54,503 nt of DNA, taken from the NCBI GenBank assembly GCA_904420045.1, contig CAJFTY010000011.1, positions 1 to 54,503 of the forward strand, in the 5' to 3' direction. This document shows, one piece after another, positions 8,926 to 16,065 of this stretch (within the stretch, counting starts at the first letter, position 1; the number at the start of each line of letters is the position of its first letter). The position numbers and the translations under genes were made by a program. The notes beneath the pieces were generated by a model. The model was not told where the DNA came from. It ran no database searches and worked only from the letters and a program-made list of their open reading frames with translations. Source of the stretch: Candidatus Metaruminococcus caecorum. Its GTDB lineage: Bacteria > Bacillota > Clostridia > Oscillospirales > Ruminococcaceae.

Positions 8926-10125
8926 TCAACTTTTTTGATTTTCTGCGTCATTTGTATAAATTTCCTGCATTTTTCCGATTTCTTCCTGACATGTATAGTG
9001 AACGGTGAGGATTAATTCCCCGTTTTTTAAATCCTTTTCGCTTTTTTGATCTAAGATTTCCGCGTCTTTGAGTTCGTTTTTTTCATATTCTTTTCTTTGT
9101 TTTTCCGCTTCTTCCGCCGCCTGTTTATCTGTAAACTCCTGGGATTTCATCTGATAAAACTTGTATTCGTTGGTGTATAGGCCGAAGGGCAGATCAACCC
9201 CAAACAGATTGAGCTTTTGATAAGACGGCGTAACATCGTAGGTTCCCGCCTGTTTGGTGGCCAGAAAAAGCGGGAGTTTAAGGCCGAACAGATCCAGGAT
9301 ATAACGTTTTTTAGTTTCGCCGGTGTATTCTTTTTTCTGGGATTTTAAAGGAATCTTAAACTGCATGTCAAACTGGGTAGTGGCGTATACCTTGGCGGAA
9401 GCGTGGCGCAGGGTGGTGTTCCCGTTGGGATCTTCAATAATCCCGCTGACGATCAGATCGCCTTCCTCTACCACGTCGCCTTTTTGCACCACGCCCTGGC
9501 CGGCAAAAATCTGCAGTTTGGTGATCTGTCCCGTTCGCCTGGCCACAATGTTGCAGGGGCTGGTGGTGGGAACAATGTCAGGCGCTTTGACACTTTCCCG
9601 AATTTCGATCCATACTTTGCTTCCCGACTGGTTGACGCCGACCCAGGAAACCCCCTCCAGCTTGGAGCGAGCCTCGATCTCGATCGCTTTAAAGTCCAGC
9701 GCGGGCTTAAAGGCCCCTTTGTGCACGCCCAGCTTTTCCATCGTACTCAGGACATACTCTTCGCTGAGATTTTTGTTGCCGGAAACTTCCACGTTCCAGA
9801 TAAAATTCTGCATAATGAATAGAAAAAGCACCACCGCTGCGATCCCAATAAAAGCCCCCAGCCGGCGGCGGTATTTCCGTAGGAAAAACGGCAGGCCGTG
9901 CCGCTCCAGCACCTTGGTCCGAACGCCGCATTTTCTGGCCATTTTTGCAATTCTTTTATATTCTTTTGCAAGAGTGAAGCCCTGAAACGCCCCGTTTACC
10001 TTGGCCATATCCCACAGGTTGAGCCCATGCTGCGCGATCAGGTTCATCAACCGTTCCATCGCCCCGCCCTGAGCTGAAAAACGAACGGTTCCGCGTAGAA
10101 ATCGCAGCAGTTTGATCGTAAACAT
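8926..10125 (-). CDS. yqfD: Sporulation protein YqfD
   Basis: YqfD is a sigma-E-controlled sporulation membrane protein of unclear molecular role. It has 399 residues: a soluble N-terminal part with LRFLRGTVRFSAQGG and ERLMNL, a basic stretch, one membrane segment at about 91-108 (LGAFIGIAAVVLFLFIMQNF), then a POTRA-like extracytoplasmic region (NVEVSGNKNLSEEYVL) and a long charged C-terminal tail. The pattern matches YqfD, and the neighbour yqfC supports it: Bacillus has the same order yqfC-yqfD-phoH. It lies 24 bp after yqfC and its stop abuts the phoH -35. Confidence 0.93.
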   Translation of the reverse strand: MFTIKLLRFLRGTVRFSAQGGAMERLMNLIAQHGLNLWDMAKVNGAFQGFTLAKEYKRIAKMARKCGVRTKVLERHGLPFFLRKYRRRLGAFIGIAAVVLFLFIMQNFIWNVEVSGNKNLSEEYVLSTMEKLGVHKGAFKPALDFKAIEIEARSKLEGVSWVGVNQSGSKVWIEIRESVKAPDIVPTTSPCNIVARRTGQITKLQIFAGQGVVQKGDVVEEGDLIVSGIIEDPNGNTTLRHASAKVYATTQFDMQFKIPLKSQKKEYTGETKKRYILDLFGLKLPLFLATKQAGTYDVTPSYQKLNLFGVDLPFGLYTNEYKFYQMKSQEFTDKQAAEEAEKQRKEYEKNELKDAEILDQKSEKDLKNGELILTVHYTCQEEIGKMQEIYTNDAENQKS

Positions 10126-10149
10126 ACGGTTTACTCCCTCCCAGGCTGG

Positions 10150-10446
10150 TCAGGCGATAAACTCCACCGACCAAATTTTTCCTGTAATCATAATATTTTC
10201 AGTGGTCAGGCATTTAAGGGTCAGCCCTTCGCCTGTAAATTTGATCTCCATTTTATGACCGCTGATTCGGATGATGTTGTCATCGTATTCTAAAATCCCT
10301 TTACAGCCTTCCAGCAGCGCTTCCTTATTGGACAGGATATCCAGCTGTGAGACATTTGAAAAGGTCTCCATTGGGATATCAAACGTTTTGCTCACAGCTG
10401 ATTTAAGGCCCTGTTTTGTTCCCTTTTCGTTTCGCTTTTTTCTCAT
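10150..10446 (-). CDS. yqfC: Sporulation protein YqfC
   Basis: Small cytoplasmic sporulation protein of the YabP/YqfC family (98 residues from the chosen ATG). The family pattern is clear: PMETFSNVSQLDILSN, then CKGILEYDDNIIRISG and a C-terminal ITGKIWSVEF. The frame is open to 10515, but MRKKRNEKGT is preceded by GAGGCGG at 5 nt, which decides the start. It forms an operon with yqfD. A sigma-E promoter is expected; GTATATG followed after 14 bp by AATATATT (minus strand, about 10490-10518) is a weak candidate that overlaps the divergent ylbJ control region. Confidence 0.9.
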   Translation of the reverse strand: MRKKRNEKGTKQGLKSAVSKTFDIPMETFSNVSQLDILSNKEALLEGCKGILEYDDNIIRISGHKMEIKFTGEGLTLKCLTTENIMITGKIWSVEFIA

Positions 10447-10499
10447 AACCGCCTCAACCCTTTCCCTTTTGGCGTTTTTACGCACAATATAATATATTA

Positions 10500-10521
10500 G
10501 CGGGAGAATTTTCATATACTT
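10500..10521 (+). promoter_or_regulatory. Candidate sigma-E promoter of ylbJ
   Basis: CATATACT at 10514-10521 fits the sigma-E -10 consensus CATANNNT. ATATATT, 14 bp upstream (about 10493-10499), resembles the -35. Members of the YlbJ family are sigma-E controlled in Bacillus. No biochemical evidence; promoter read by eye. Confidence 0.35.
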
Positions 10522-10557
10522 AAACCGCGCAACTTCTCAATGAAAGGCGGTTTTCGG

Positions 10558-11691
10558 ATGAAACGTTCCTCCTACTGGATCATACAGCTCAAACGCGCTG
10601 GTGCTGCCGCGGCGGCAGGAGTGGTATTGCTTCTGGTCGTGCTGCTACTGTTGTTTTCCAAGGAGGTCGCGCAAGGGGTCGCTCATGGCCTTACCGTCTG
10701 CCTGGAGGTGGTCATTCCCTCCCTTTTTTGCTTTATCGCCCTGTCCGGTCTCATTATGCGCACCAAGCTCTCCAGCTGGATGTTCAAGCCGGTGGCAGGG
10801 ATGGTGTCAAGGCTCTATGGAGTAAAAAGACATCACGCGGCCATCGTGCTTTTGAGCATGGTAGGCGGGTATCCCGTAGGGGCCAAGTTGATCTCTGACG
10901 CTGTAAAGGATAATGAGCTTACACAAAAGGAAGCACGCCGGATGCTTTGCTTTTGCGTCAACAGCGGCCCCGCATTTATCATCGGTTCGGTGGGCATTCC
11001 GGTTTTTGGAAGCGTCCGAGCGGGGATGATGATCTTCGCCTCTCATCTGATCGCCTCATTTGTAATCGCACAGGTAACCAGAAAAAACAGGGATACCGCC
11101 CCGGGCTGCGAATGTCCCCTGGCCAAGCAGGACTTTCCCTCCGCTTTGGTGGATGCGGTGCAGTCAGCAGCACGTTCCATGACGCTGATCTGCTGTTTTG
11201 TTCTGGTGTTCAGCGCGGTGAATACCATTTTGACGCAGACGGGTGCAGTCAACCTGCTGTGCAGTTCACTTAGTGAAATCATCCCACCGGAGCTGGCACG
11301 CTCCGCACTGTTTGGCGTTCTGGAAGTCACCAACGGTTGTCTGGCGCTTTCCTCTCGTTTTGGAGGAACAGCGGTCCTTCTGGCCAGCGGGATGACCGCC
11401 TTCGGCGGACTTTGCGTCCACATGCAGGTCAAGGCGATTTTACGGGGAACCGGGGTGAAAATGGGAGCTTTTGTTCTGACTCGTCTCGGCTATACAATGG
11501 TCAGCGTGGCCGTGACAGCAGGGCTGTTGTTTTTGTTTCCGGACGCTGTACAGACGGGAGCCTTTGCGCCGGGCGTATCCGCACAGGTGAGCTCGGCAAC
11601 GATTCCCGCGTCTATCTTTTTGCTGATTTTATGCGTGTTGCTGTTGTTATCCGCGAAAAAATCTGTTACTATAAAGAAAAAGGATTCCTGA
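10558..11691 (+). CDS. ylbJ: Sporulation integral membrane protein YlbJ
   Basis: Polytopic membrane protein with the nucleoside-transporter-like Gate domain, required for spore cortex formation in Bacillus. The 377 residues form about eight hydrophobic segments. The family blocks VIPSLFCFIALSGL, SMVGGYPVGAKL, NSGPAFIIGSVG and LEVTNGC are visible. AAAGGCGG lies 6-7 nt before the chosen ATG; an upstream in-frame ATG at 10540 has no such site. It diverges from yqfC and is followed by a small Cys-containing ORF. The clustering of ylbJ, yqfC and yqfD suggests shared mother-cell control. Confidence 0.92.
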   Translation: MKRSSYWIIQLKRAGAAAAAGVVLLLVVLLLLFSKEVAQGVAHGLTVCLEVVIPSLFCFIALSGLIMRTKLSSWMFKPVAGMVSRLYGVKRHHAAIVLLSMVGGYPVGAKLISDAVKDNELTQKEARRMLCFCVNSGPAFIIGSVGIPVFGSVRAGMMIFASHLIASFVIAQVTRKNRDTAPGCECPLAKQDFPSALVDAVQSAARSMTLICCFVLVFSAVNTILTQTGAVNLLCSSLSEIIPPELARSALFGVLEVTNGCLALSSRFGGTAVLLASGMTAFGGLCVHMQVKAILRGTGVKMGAFVLTRLGYTMVSVAVTAGLLFLFPDAVQTGAFAPGVSAQVSSATIPASIFLLILCVLLLLSAKKSVTIKKKDS

Positions 11692-11715
11692 TACCAAAAA
11701 CAGCCGGAGGCGATT

Positions 11716-11934
11716 ATGGCCAGAAAAAAACTGTTTGGAAATTACATTGACCCTGCATGCGAATATTGTGAGCGTGGCCGCAAAACCAAGGACGGACAGA
11801 TGGTCCTTTGTGAACGATACGGCGTAGTCGCGCCGTATTTTTCCTGCCGCAAGTTTGAATATGCGCCCTTAAAACGCGTTCCAAAGGGGATTCGTCCCCT
11901 TCCAAGCTATCAGAAAAAGGATTTTGAGCTGTAA
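11716..11934 (+). CDS. Small Cys-containing protein of unknown function (72 aa)
   Basis: A 72-residue basic protein starting MARKKLFGNYIDPACEYC. Four Cys residues (about 15, 18, 32 and 44, the first two as CEYC) and the regular spacing suggest a small metal site or redox protein. No membrane segment or signal peptide. A purine-rich site (CCGGAGGCG) lies before the ATG, and a strong terminator follows at 11957, so it looks like a genuine gene co-transcribed with ylbJ 24 bp upstream. I do not recognise a named family; the architecture is conserved-looking (dense aromatic, Cys and basic residues) rather than random. Confidence 0.7.
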   Translation: MARKKLFGNYIDPACEYCERGRKTKDGQMVLCERYGVVAPYFSCRKFEYAPLKRVPKGIRPLPSYQKKDFEL

Positions 11935-11956
11935 AGTTTCAGCAGGCATCTTTCAT

Positions 11957-11989
11957 AAAAAACCTCCCCGTTTTTTGGGAGGTTTTTTT
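11957..11989 (+). terminator. Intrinsic terminator after the small Cys protein gene
   Basis: AAAAAACCTCCC (11957-11968) pairs with GGGAGGTTTTTT (11977-11988) around an eight-base loop and ends in a T run. It ends the ylbJ transcript unit. Confidence 0.88.
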
Positions 11990-12051
11990 GAGCTTTTGGA
12001 AAAGCAGAAAAACGATTACCGTTATGAATTGGTATAAGGAAAACGGCAAGT

Positions 12052-12088
12052 AAAAAGGAGTCCCACGCGCTAGATGCGTGGGACTCCT
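12052..12088 (-). terminator. Intrinsic terminator after the PASTA pseudokinase gene
   Basis: A 13-bp perfect stem (AGGAGTCCCACGC 12056-12068 with 12076-12088) with a 7-base loop. On the minus strand it is followed by TTTTTA. It lies just past the stop codon of the pseudokinase gene. Confidence 0.88.
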
Positions 12089-12104
12089 AAATCAACAGAT
12101 GAAA

Positions 12105-13817
12105 TCAATAAGCATATCCGCCATAATTACCGTACCCAAAATCAGTTCCAAAGTCGTATCCGTTTTCGCTGGACACGTCGCTGCTTTCAGGAGCGCTGGA
12201 AACCGGATTGTTGATCACATAGATCGTCAGGGTTTCCGATCCGCTGATATCGATGGTCGTGCCGGGATCGCGGTCGAGACGGGAGATATAGCCGTTGTCA
12301 CGTCCTGGAGCTTCTTCCTCCACAATTTTGTAATTTTTAATGCCGCGTCGTTCCAGTTCAGCGATATACTCCTCTTTTTTCAGTCCATAGTAGTCTGGAA
12401 TTTTCGGGAACCTACTTCCTTTGCTGACGGTTACTGTCACTTTTGTTTTCAGCTTGATCTGCGTATCCACCTTGATGCTTTGATCGCAGATAATTCCCTT
12501 GGCATAATTTTCGTTGTATTCTTCCTTGACGGTAATATCCAAAATCGAGGTGTAGTCGTTGTTGACCTTGACGGTTTCGTACACCTGGCCAACCAGGTTG
12601 GGCATACCATAATACTGGCCTTCATCCGAAACCGCAGCCTTGGAGCTGGAGGAATAGTCAGGAATACTGATGCCGCTTCCACTGGATACATCCTTGGAAC
12701 TGTCTCCCAGCACAAACAGGATGATTAACACGGCCACGACAAGTAAAATTGCGCCGGTAATACCCGTAGCGACTAACCAGTATTTTTTATTGGATTTTGG
12801 TTCTTCCTCCTGTTCATCTTCTTCCGGAGTATGGACCGCTATGGGATCGTTTGTTACAACAGGCTGAAGCAGACGGCTGGATAACTCCCGCATAGTCTGA
12901 ATTCGATTATCTGGAGAAAGCCGCAAGGCGTCCATAATTGTCGAGGAAACATGCTTTGGAATTGCTGGATTCAGGGTGTGAGGGTCCAACAGATTGTCGT
13001 TAATCGAACGGCTCATCGCCTCGGGCGGCATGGTGCCGGTTAAAACTTTATACAACACAGCGGCCAAGGCGTAAACATCTGTCCAAGGACCGTGCCAGCT
13101 GCTGGTGGAGTACTGTTCCGGAGCAGCGTATCCGGCAAACAGCTGCGCGGAAAGCTCGGTTTTTGCCGCCCGGCAGGCGCTGATGCAAAATCCGTCCAGT
13201 TTCAGCTCGCCCCGTTTGGTGACCAAGATCGTCTCCGGGCTAATCCCCCGATGGATGATATTGGAACCGTGCAGCACGCCCAATGTTGTCATCAAAGGCG
13301 TAAACATTCGCGCGGTTTCTTCCCAGTTTAATTCACCGGCATTTTCCATCAAATACTGGCGCAGGGAAATGCCACCGTCAATATGTTCGTGGATCGCGTA
13401 GACGGTGTTGTTGGCTTCAAAGATTTCATACACCTGCACCACATGGGTCAGGGTGCGGAATTTGGCAATGGAGTTGGACAGCTCGATAAAATCGGACATC
13501 AGGGCTTTATACTGCGTTTCACACCCCGCGATGATGTGAACCTGCCGACCGTCATCCTCTCGGTTTGCAAGGGTGTCCGGCAAATACTCCCGAAGTTCTA
13601 CAATGCTTTCCAAAGATTGGTCAAAGGCGATGTACGTCGCCCCTTCCCCGTTGTAGCTGAGCAATTTTCCAACCACATAGCGTTCTTGTAAAATGGTGCC
13701 CGGCTCCAAATAAGCGGGCAGATGGGGGCTGCCTTCGATATATCCGCAAAAAGGACAAACGGAATTGCTGCCGATTTCTTTCATACAGCCTAGACAACGT
13801 TTGTTCTCCGGCATCAT
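12105..13817 (-). CDS. Membrane protein with zinc ribbon, degenerate Ser/Thr kinase domain and PASTA repeats
   Basis: A 570-residue protein shaped like PknB/PrkC kinases that sense cell-wall fragments. In order: a zinc ribbon (CLGC...CPFC, residues 8-24), a kinase-fold domain (about 40-315), a membrane helix (about 346-371), and two or three PASTA-like repeats outside the cell. The glycine loop (GEGATY), APEQ and the WTDVYALA helix remain. The catalytic residues do not: the VAIK Lys is Arg76 (VELREY), HRD is HRG (189-191), its Asn is Thr, and the DFG Asp is Gly209 (GFC). It is therefore probably a pseudokinase that binds peptidoglycan or a partner. GGGAG lies 9 nt before the start. It is monocistronic, with promoter at 13883 and terminator at 12052. 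Confidence 0.88.
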   Translation of the reverse strand: MMPENKRCLGCMKEIGSNSVCPFCGYIEGSPHLPAYLEPGTILQERYVVGKLLSYNGEGATYIAFDQSLESIVELREYLPDTLANREDDGRQVHIIAGCETQYKALMSDFIELSNSIAKFRTLTHVVQVYEIFEANNTVYAIHEHIDGGISLRQYLMENAGELNWEETARMFTPLMTTLGVLHGSNIIHRGISPETILVTKRGELKLDGFCISACRAAKTELSAQLFAGYAAPEQYSTSSWHGPWTDVYALAAVLYKVLTGTMPPEAMSRSINDNLLDPHTLNPAIPKHVSSTIMDALRLSPDNRIQTMRELSSRLLQPVVTNDPIAVHTPEEDEQEEEPKSNKKYWLVATGITGAILLVVAVLIILFVLGDSSKDVSSGSGISIPDYSSSSKAAVSDEGQYYGMPNLVGQVYETVKVNNDYTSILDITVKEEYNENYAKGIICDQSIKVDTQIKLKTKVTVTVSKGSRFPKIPDYYGLKKEEYIAELERRGIKNYKIVEEEAPGRDNGYISRLDRDPGTTIDISGSETLTIYVINNPVSSAPESSDVSSENGYDFGTDFGYGNYGGYAY

Positions 13818-13882
13818 TGATTCACACTCCCAATCATATTCTAGATGCAAAATTGCTGATTCTTAAAATAAGACTATTTTAT

Positions 13883-13911
13883 ATAGTAACAATTCACTAG
13901 GGTTTTGTCAA
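13883..13911 (-). promoter_or_regulatory. Promoter of the PASTA pseudokinase gene
   Basis: On the minus strand TTGACA (13906-13911), a 17-bp spacer, and TACTAT (13883-13888). The start codon is about 65 bp downstream. Confidence 0.6.
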
Positions 13912-13945
13912 CCATTTTCCTGGATGCAATGGGTTACAAAAAGGT

Positions 13946-13973
13946 AAAATCGCACTGTTCCCAGTGCGATTTT
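13946..13973 (-). terminator. Intrinsic terminator after the thioesterase gene
   Basis: AAAATCGCACTG and CAGTGCGATTTT form a 12-bp stem with a four-base loop. It ends in a T-rich tract on the minus strand and lies 42 bp past the thioesterase stop. Confidence 0.75.
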
Positions 13974-14014
13974 GTTAAAGCTGTTGCAGGCTTTTCAAGG
14001 AAAAATCTTCAGGT

Positions 14015-14407
14015 TTAACACAGTTTTTCCTGGGCACGCTGTTCAAATTTTTCCTGTGCCACCACCACTCTGCGATGGGTGCCGCGGCCGATCACTCCGG
14101 CTTGATCACAGGCCTCCACCAAAAAGGAGACGCATTTTCCATCTACTTTTACAATCTCTGCTTTGGCAGAGACTGTCATTCCTTCGGGAGTTGCGCTGAT
14201 GTGATCGGTGCTGATATACGTTCCCACCGAGGTTTCGCCTTCGTCTAAAAACTCCGCCAGACAAGCAGAAGCTGCCTGCTCCATTAAAGCGATCATCATG
14301 GGGGTAGCAAACACGGCTACCGACCCGCTCCCCACCTCGACGGCGAGCTGAGATCGGCCTACTTTTTTTAATGCAGTTGCAGTATGGTGTAAAATAGGGG
14401 ATTTCAT
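14015..14407 (-). CDS. Hotdog-fold thioesterase, FlK (fluoroacetyl-CoA thioesterase) family
   Basis: 130-residue hotdog-fold acyl-CoA thioesterase. The FlK catalytic triad is conserved in identity and spacing: Thr35 (in FATP), Glu43 (in ALMEQAA) and His69 (in STDHISATP), that is 8 and 26 residues apart as in the fluoroacetyl-CoA enzyme. The C-terminal IGRGTHRRVVV block is also typical. Most bacterial relatives are not involved in fluoroacetate resistance, so the substrate is open; a short-chain or toxic acyl-CoA is likely. It lies 18 bp after the SLAP-like lipoprotein gene on the same strand and is followed by a terminator, so the two probably form a transcript. Confidence 0.88.
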   Translation of the reverse strand: MKSPILHHTATALKKVGRSQLAVEVGSGSVAVFATPMMIALMEQAASACLAEFLDEGETSVGTYISTDHISATPEGMTVSAKAEIVKVDGKCVSFLVEACDQAGVIGRGTHRRVVVAQEKFEQRAQEKLC

Positions 14408-14425
14408 AATGTTGCCACTCCTTCG

Positions 14426-14914
14426 CTACACACGTTTATAGGTGGCTTCCACCTTGACATCATATTTGGATAGATCCTGGTCTTTTGCCAAGACATCCTC
14501 TGCGGTGAAAATCAATGTCCATGGACGGGAATCGCCGCTTTTGAGCGTGCCAAATTCCGATTCAGGGATGTTGAACTCGCCGTACGCCACTGTAATCAGA
14601 TCCACCATGATGGTAATGGTGCACTTGAGATCGGTGATCGTATCTCCTGTCCGGTTTCGGAAAAATCCGTCCACAATCAACTGCCCCTGATCGTCGAATT
14701 TTGTTTGATATCCATAATAACTCAGCCCCGCCGGAGCGTTGCCAGCGGCATTCAGCTTTTCTTGAAGATCCGCTTTATACTCGCTGGAAAAGCCCGAAAC
14801 GTCATCATTTGGGCCAAACGAATACGACTGCTCTGAGCTGCATCCGGACAGTCCAAGCAGCACCGCGCACAAAAAAATGGGAAGAATCATCTTAACAAAT
14901 ACCGATTTTTTCAT
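14426..14914 (-). CDS. Lipoprotein with SLAP-like domain
   Basis: 162-residue secreted lipoprotein. It starts at MKKSVFVKM, has a hydrophobic core and a lipobox (LSGC, Cys near residue 25), then a Ser-rich linker. The remainder, with GQLIVDGFFRNRTGD, FGTLKSGDSRPWTLIF and a basic end, resembles the SLAP domain of Firmicute cell-surface proteins. GAGG sits 6 nt before the ATG; an in-frame upstream extension to 15040 has no such site and would spoil the signal peptide. A candidate promoter lies at 15081-15109. The SLAP call is by pattern only. Confidence 0.72.
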   Translation of the reverse strand: MKKSVFVKMILPIFLCAVLLGLSGCSSEQSYSFGPNDDVSGFSSEYKADLQEKLNAAGNAPAGLSYYGYQTKFDDQGQLIVDGFFRNRTGDTITDLKCTITIMVDLITVAYGEFNIPESEFGTLKSGDSRPWTLIFTAEDVLAKDQDLSKYDVKVEATYKRV

Positions 14915-15080
14915 GTTTTTCCTCGTTTCTTTTGGTTTTTTCTGTGATCCCTTTGGCAATCCTAAGGACAGCAGTATCCAGATCAAACAGCAAGCGTAAA
15001 ACGATGCTTTACGTCTAATTATGACCGTATTCTTTACCAAATCTTAAGAACAAACTGCCTTTTTTTCTAAGCTAAAATAT

Positions 15081-15109
15081 ACTATACTATAAACGGGGCA
15101 ATTAATCAA
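15081..15109 (-). promoter_or_regulatory. Candidate promoter of the lipoprotein-thioesterase pair
   Basis: On the minus strand TTGATT (15104-15109), a 17-bp spacer, and TATAGT (15081-15086), in the AT-rich gap between divergent genes. The leader is long (about 165 nt). Repeated TATACTATA makes the exact -10 uncertain. Confidence 0.45.
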
Positions 15110-15174
15110 CTCCAATTCGTAAACAATCCATTTCCTTTAATAAAGCCTTTAGAATAAGATAGGGATGATTACGC

Positions 15175-16065
15175 ATGGAAAATGAACGTGAAAAAACAGA
15201 CAACGATTTCATCACAGTTGTTTCGTTTAATCTAAAACGGGATGGAAAATTTAAACGAAAAAACAAGTGGGACAGCCGAAAAGCAATCGTCGCCGATATT
15301 ATTAAAGAGTCGGGAGCCGCGGTCATCGGCGTACAAGAACTGCTCCCGAGCATGAAAAAAGACCTGAAGGATATGCTCAGGGGATATCATTTGATCGGAG
15401 TTGGGCGCTCCAGGGCCGCAACCAACGAACATTCCGACGTCATCATTAAAGACGAGGACACCGATGTGGCCTTTACCAAGACATTTTGGCTTTCCAAAAA
15501 GCCGGATAAAAGCGGCAGCCGCGCGTTTCTGGCTGCGTTTCCCCGCATTTGCACTGTGGTGGAGATCACCATTCGCAGACTTCATCAGCGCATCCGGGTG
15601 TTTAACACACACTTTGACCATGTAAGCCCGGTCGCCCGCAACCGGGCAGTGCGCCTGATTTTAAAAACAGCCGATGAACTAAACCAAACCGATCCCCTGC
15701 CCACCATTTTAATGGGAGACTTTAACGCAAAACCCGGATCCAAGCCAGTTCAGATGTTGAAATACAATACCCATCCCTACACACGTATCCAGTTCCACGA
15801 CGTATTCTGCCATGCGCCTTTGGAAACTCAGGAACGCCTGGGTGGGTACAGAAACACCTATCATGGATTTAAAGAAAAGCGAAAACCCCATCCCATCGAT
15901 TATATTTTTGTCAGCGAGGATTTTGAGGTGATGGATGTGGAAATCCTTCGGGAACAGGTGGACGGCCGGTATCCGTCGGATCACTATCCGATTATCGCTA
16001 CCCTGCGGCTCAAAAAGCCTGGCCCTGTGCCGGCTAGGGGCTTATCTGGACAGGAAACGGCTTAG
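15175..16065 (+). CDS. Endonuclease/exonuclease/phosphatase (EEP) family hydrolase
   Basis: A 296-residue metal-dependent phosphodiesterase of the DNase I/EEP fold. The ordered motifs are VSFNLKRDG near the start, IGVQELLPSM (metal-binding Glu), FNTHFDHVSP (catalytic His), ILMGDFNAKPGS, IDYIFVS and YPSDHYPIIATL. No signal peptide or membrane helix, so it is cytoplasmic. Relatives cleave nucleic acids, phospholipids or inositol phosphates, and the motifs do not separate these. Its last 24 bp overlap the 3' end of the convergent helicase gene on the other strand. Confidence 0.87.
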   Translation: MENEREKTDNDFITVVSFNLKRDGKFKRKNKWDSRKAIVADIIKESGAAVIGVQELLPSMKKDLKDMLRGYHLIGVGRSRAATNEHSDVIIKDEDTDVAFTKTFWLSKKPDKSGSRAFLAAFPRICTVVEITIRRLHQRIRVFNTHFDHVSPVARNRAVRLILKTADELNQTDPLPTILMGDFNAKPGSKPVQMLKYNTHPYTRIQFHDVFCHAPLETQERLGGYRNTYHGFKEKRKPHPIDYIFVSEDFEVMDVEILREQVDGRYPSDHYPIIATLRLKKPGPVPARGLSGQETA

